From: Bacteroidota bacterium
Lineage (GTDB): Bacteria > Bacteroidota > Bacteroidia > Bacteroidales > Tenuifilaceae
NCBI GenBank assembly: GCA_029560875.1
Contig: JAKQKB010000171.1
Span: forward strand, 1 to 64,000
Direction: 5' to 3'
DNA length: 64,000 nt
The notes under the pieces: model-generated
Seen by the model: only the letters and a program-made list of their open reading frames with translations
What the model was told of the DNA's origin: nothing
Database searches by the model: none
Shown here: positions 64,000 to 64,000 of the stretch, piece after piece
Numbering within the stretch: position 1 is the first letter of the stretch
How the letters are laid out: each line of letters begins with the position of its first letter
Translations under genes and position numbers: made by a program

Positions 64000-64000
64000 G

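Larger units (their letters stand above)
60181..64000. mobile_element. Putative left part of an element integrated at tRNA-Val
   Basis: Everything from the tRNA 3' end to the window edge differs from the preceding housekeeping region: small unknown genes, a toxin-antitoxin pair, a decayed non-coding stretch with an antirepressor remnant, long palindromes, and an excisionase-like gene at the edge. This fits an integrative element, or remains of several, at a tRNA attachment site. No integrase, relaxase or second copy of the tRNA 3' end lies in the window, so borders and type are unknown. Confidence 0.45.

Overview
The window is a chromosomal segment of a Bacteroidota bacterium, most likely of the Bacteroidales/Marinilabiliales side. 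The evidence is a type IX secretion system (T9SS) gene cluster (porV, porU, a porP/sprF gene, gldJ), large secreted proteins ending in T9SS type A or type B C-terminal domains, moderately AT-rich DNA, and promoters of the Bacteroidota type (TTG, 19 bases, TAnnTTTG). No rRNA, CRISPR array or intact insertion sequence was seen. One tRNA gene, tRNA-Val(TAC), lies at 60106-60180.

Layout. 173-3406: a five-module iron-sulfur/flavin oxidoreductase. 3603-19225: two giant surface proteins on opposite strands, a 2347-residue CARDB-like type A client and a 2374-residue PKD adhesin with a type B ending, the latter followed by its PorP/SprF partner. 19241-25502: ApbE, two small Cys-rich membrane proteins, a FlgO/CsgG-like protein, a fused 2-oxoacid dehydrogenase E1 and an NhaC-type antiporter. 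25698-30027: YqgE/AlgH, then a tight five-gene minus-strand operon (AMP nucleosidase, HolA, rhomboid protease, Nudix hydrolase, class IV aminotransferase). 30376-35379: an HsdR-N nuclease-like protein, a class V aminotransferase, a GNAT acetyltransferase and a PorE-like OmpA protein. 35593-43479: an Rhs polymorphic-toxin operon with its own promoter, a small T9SS-sorted YD-motif protein, a 2017-residue SpvB/VCBS/Rhs protein with a toxin-23-like tip, and two lipoproteins that are immunity candidates. 43754-49503: LemA/TPM envelope genes, urocanate hydratase, a lipoprotein, and thioredoxin-like, CoA-binding and IspF genes. 49555-58721: the T9SS cluster and murF. 58889-59959: a nitronate monooxygenase-like enzyme.

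The region downstream of tRNA-Val (60181 to the right edge) differs in character. It holds small unknown genes, a DUF4468-type secreted protein, a DnaA domain IV-like protein, a hicBA toxin-antitoxin pair, a decayed stretch with an antirepressor remnant, palindromes, and an excisionase-like double helix-turn-helix gene at the edge. This looks like the left end of an element integrated at the tRNA; no integrase or second attachment site is inside the window.

How the genes fit together: PorU/PorV would process and attach the type A clients. PorP/SprF proteins usually serve type B clients such as the PKD adhesin. The PorE-like protein could tie the machinery to peptidoglycan. The most interesting unit is the Rhs operon, where a tiny protein combining one Rhs YD motif with a T9SS sorting domain precedes an Rhs toxin that lacks a recognisable T9SS signal.
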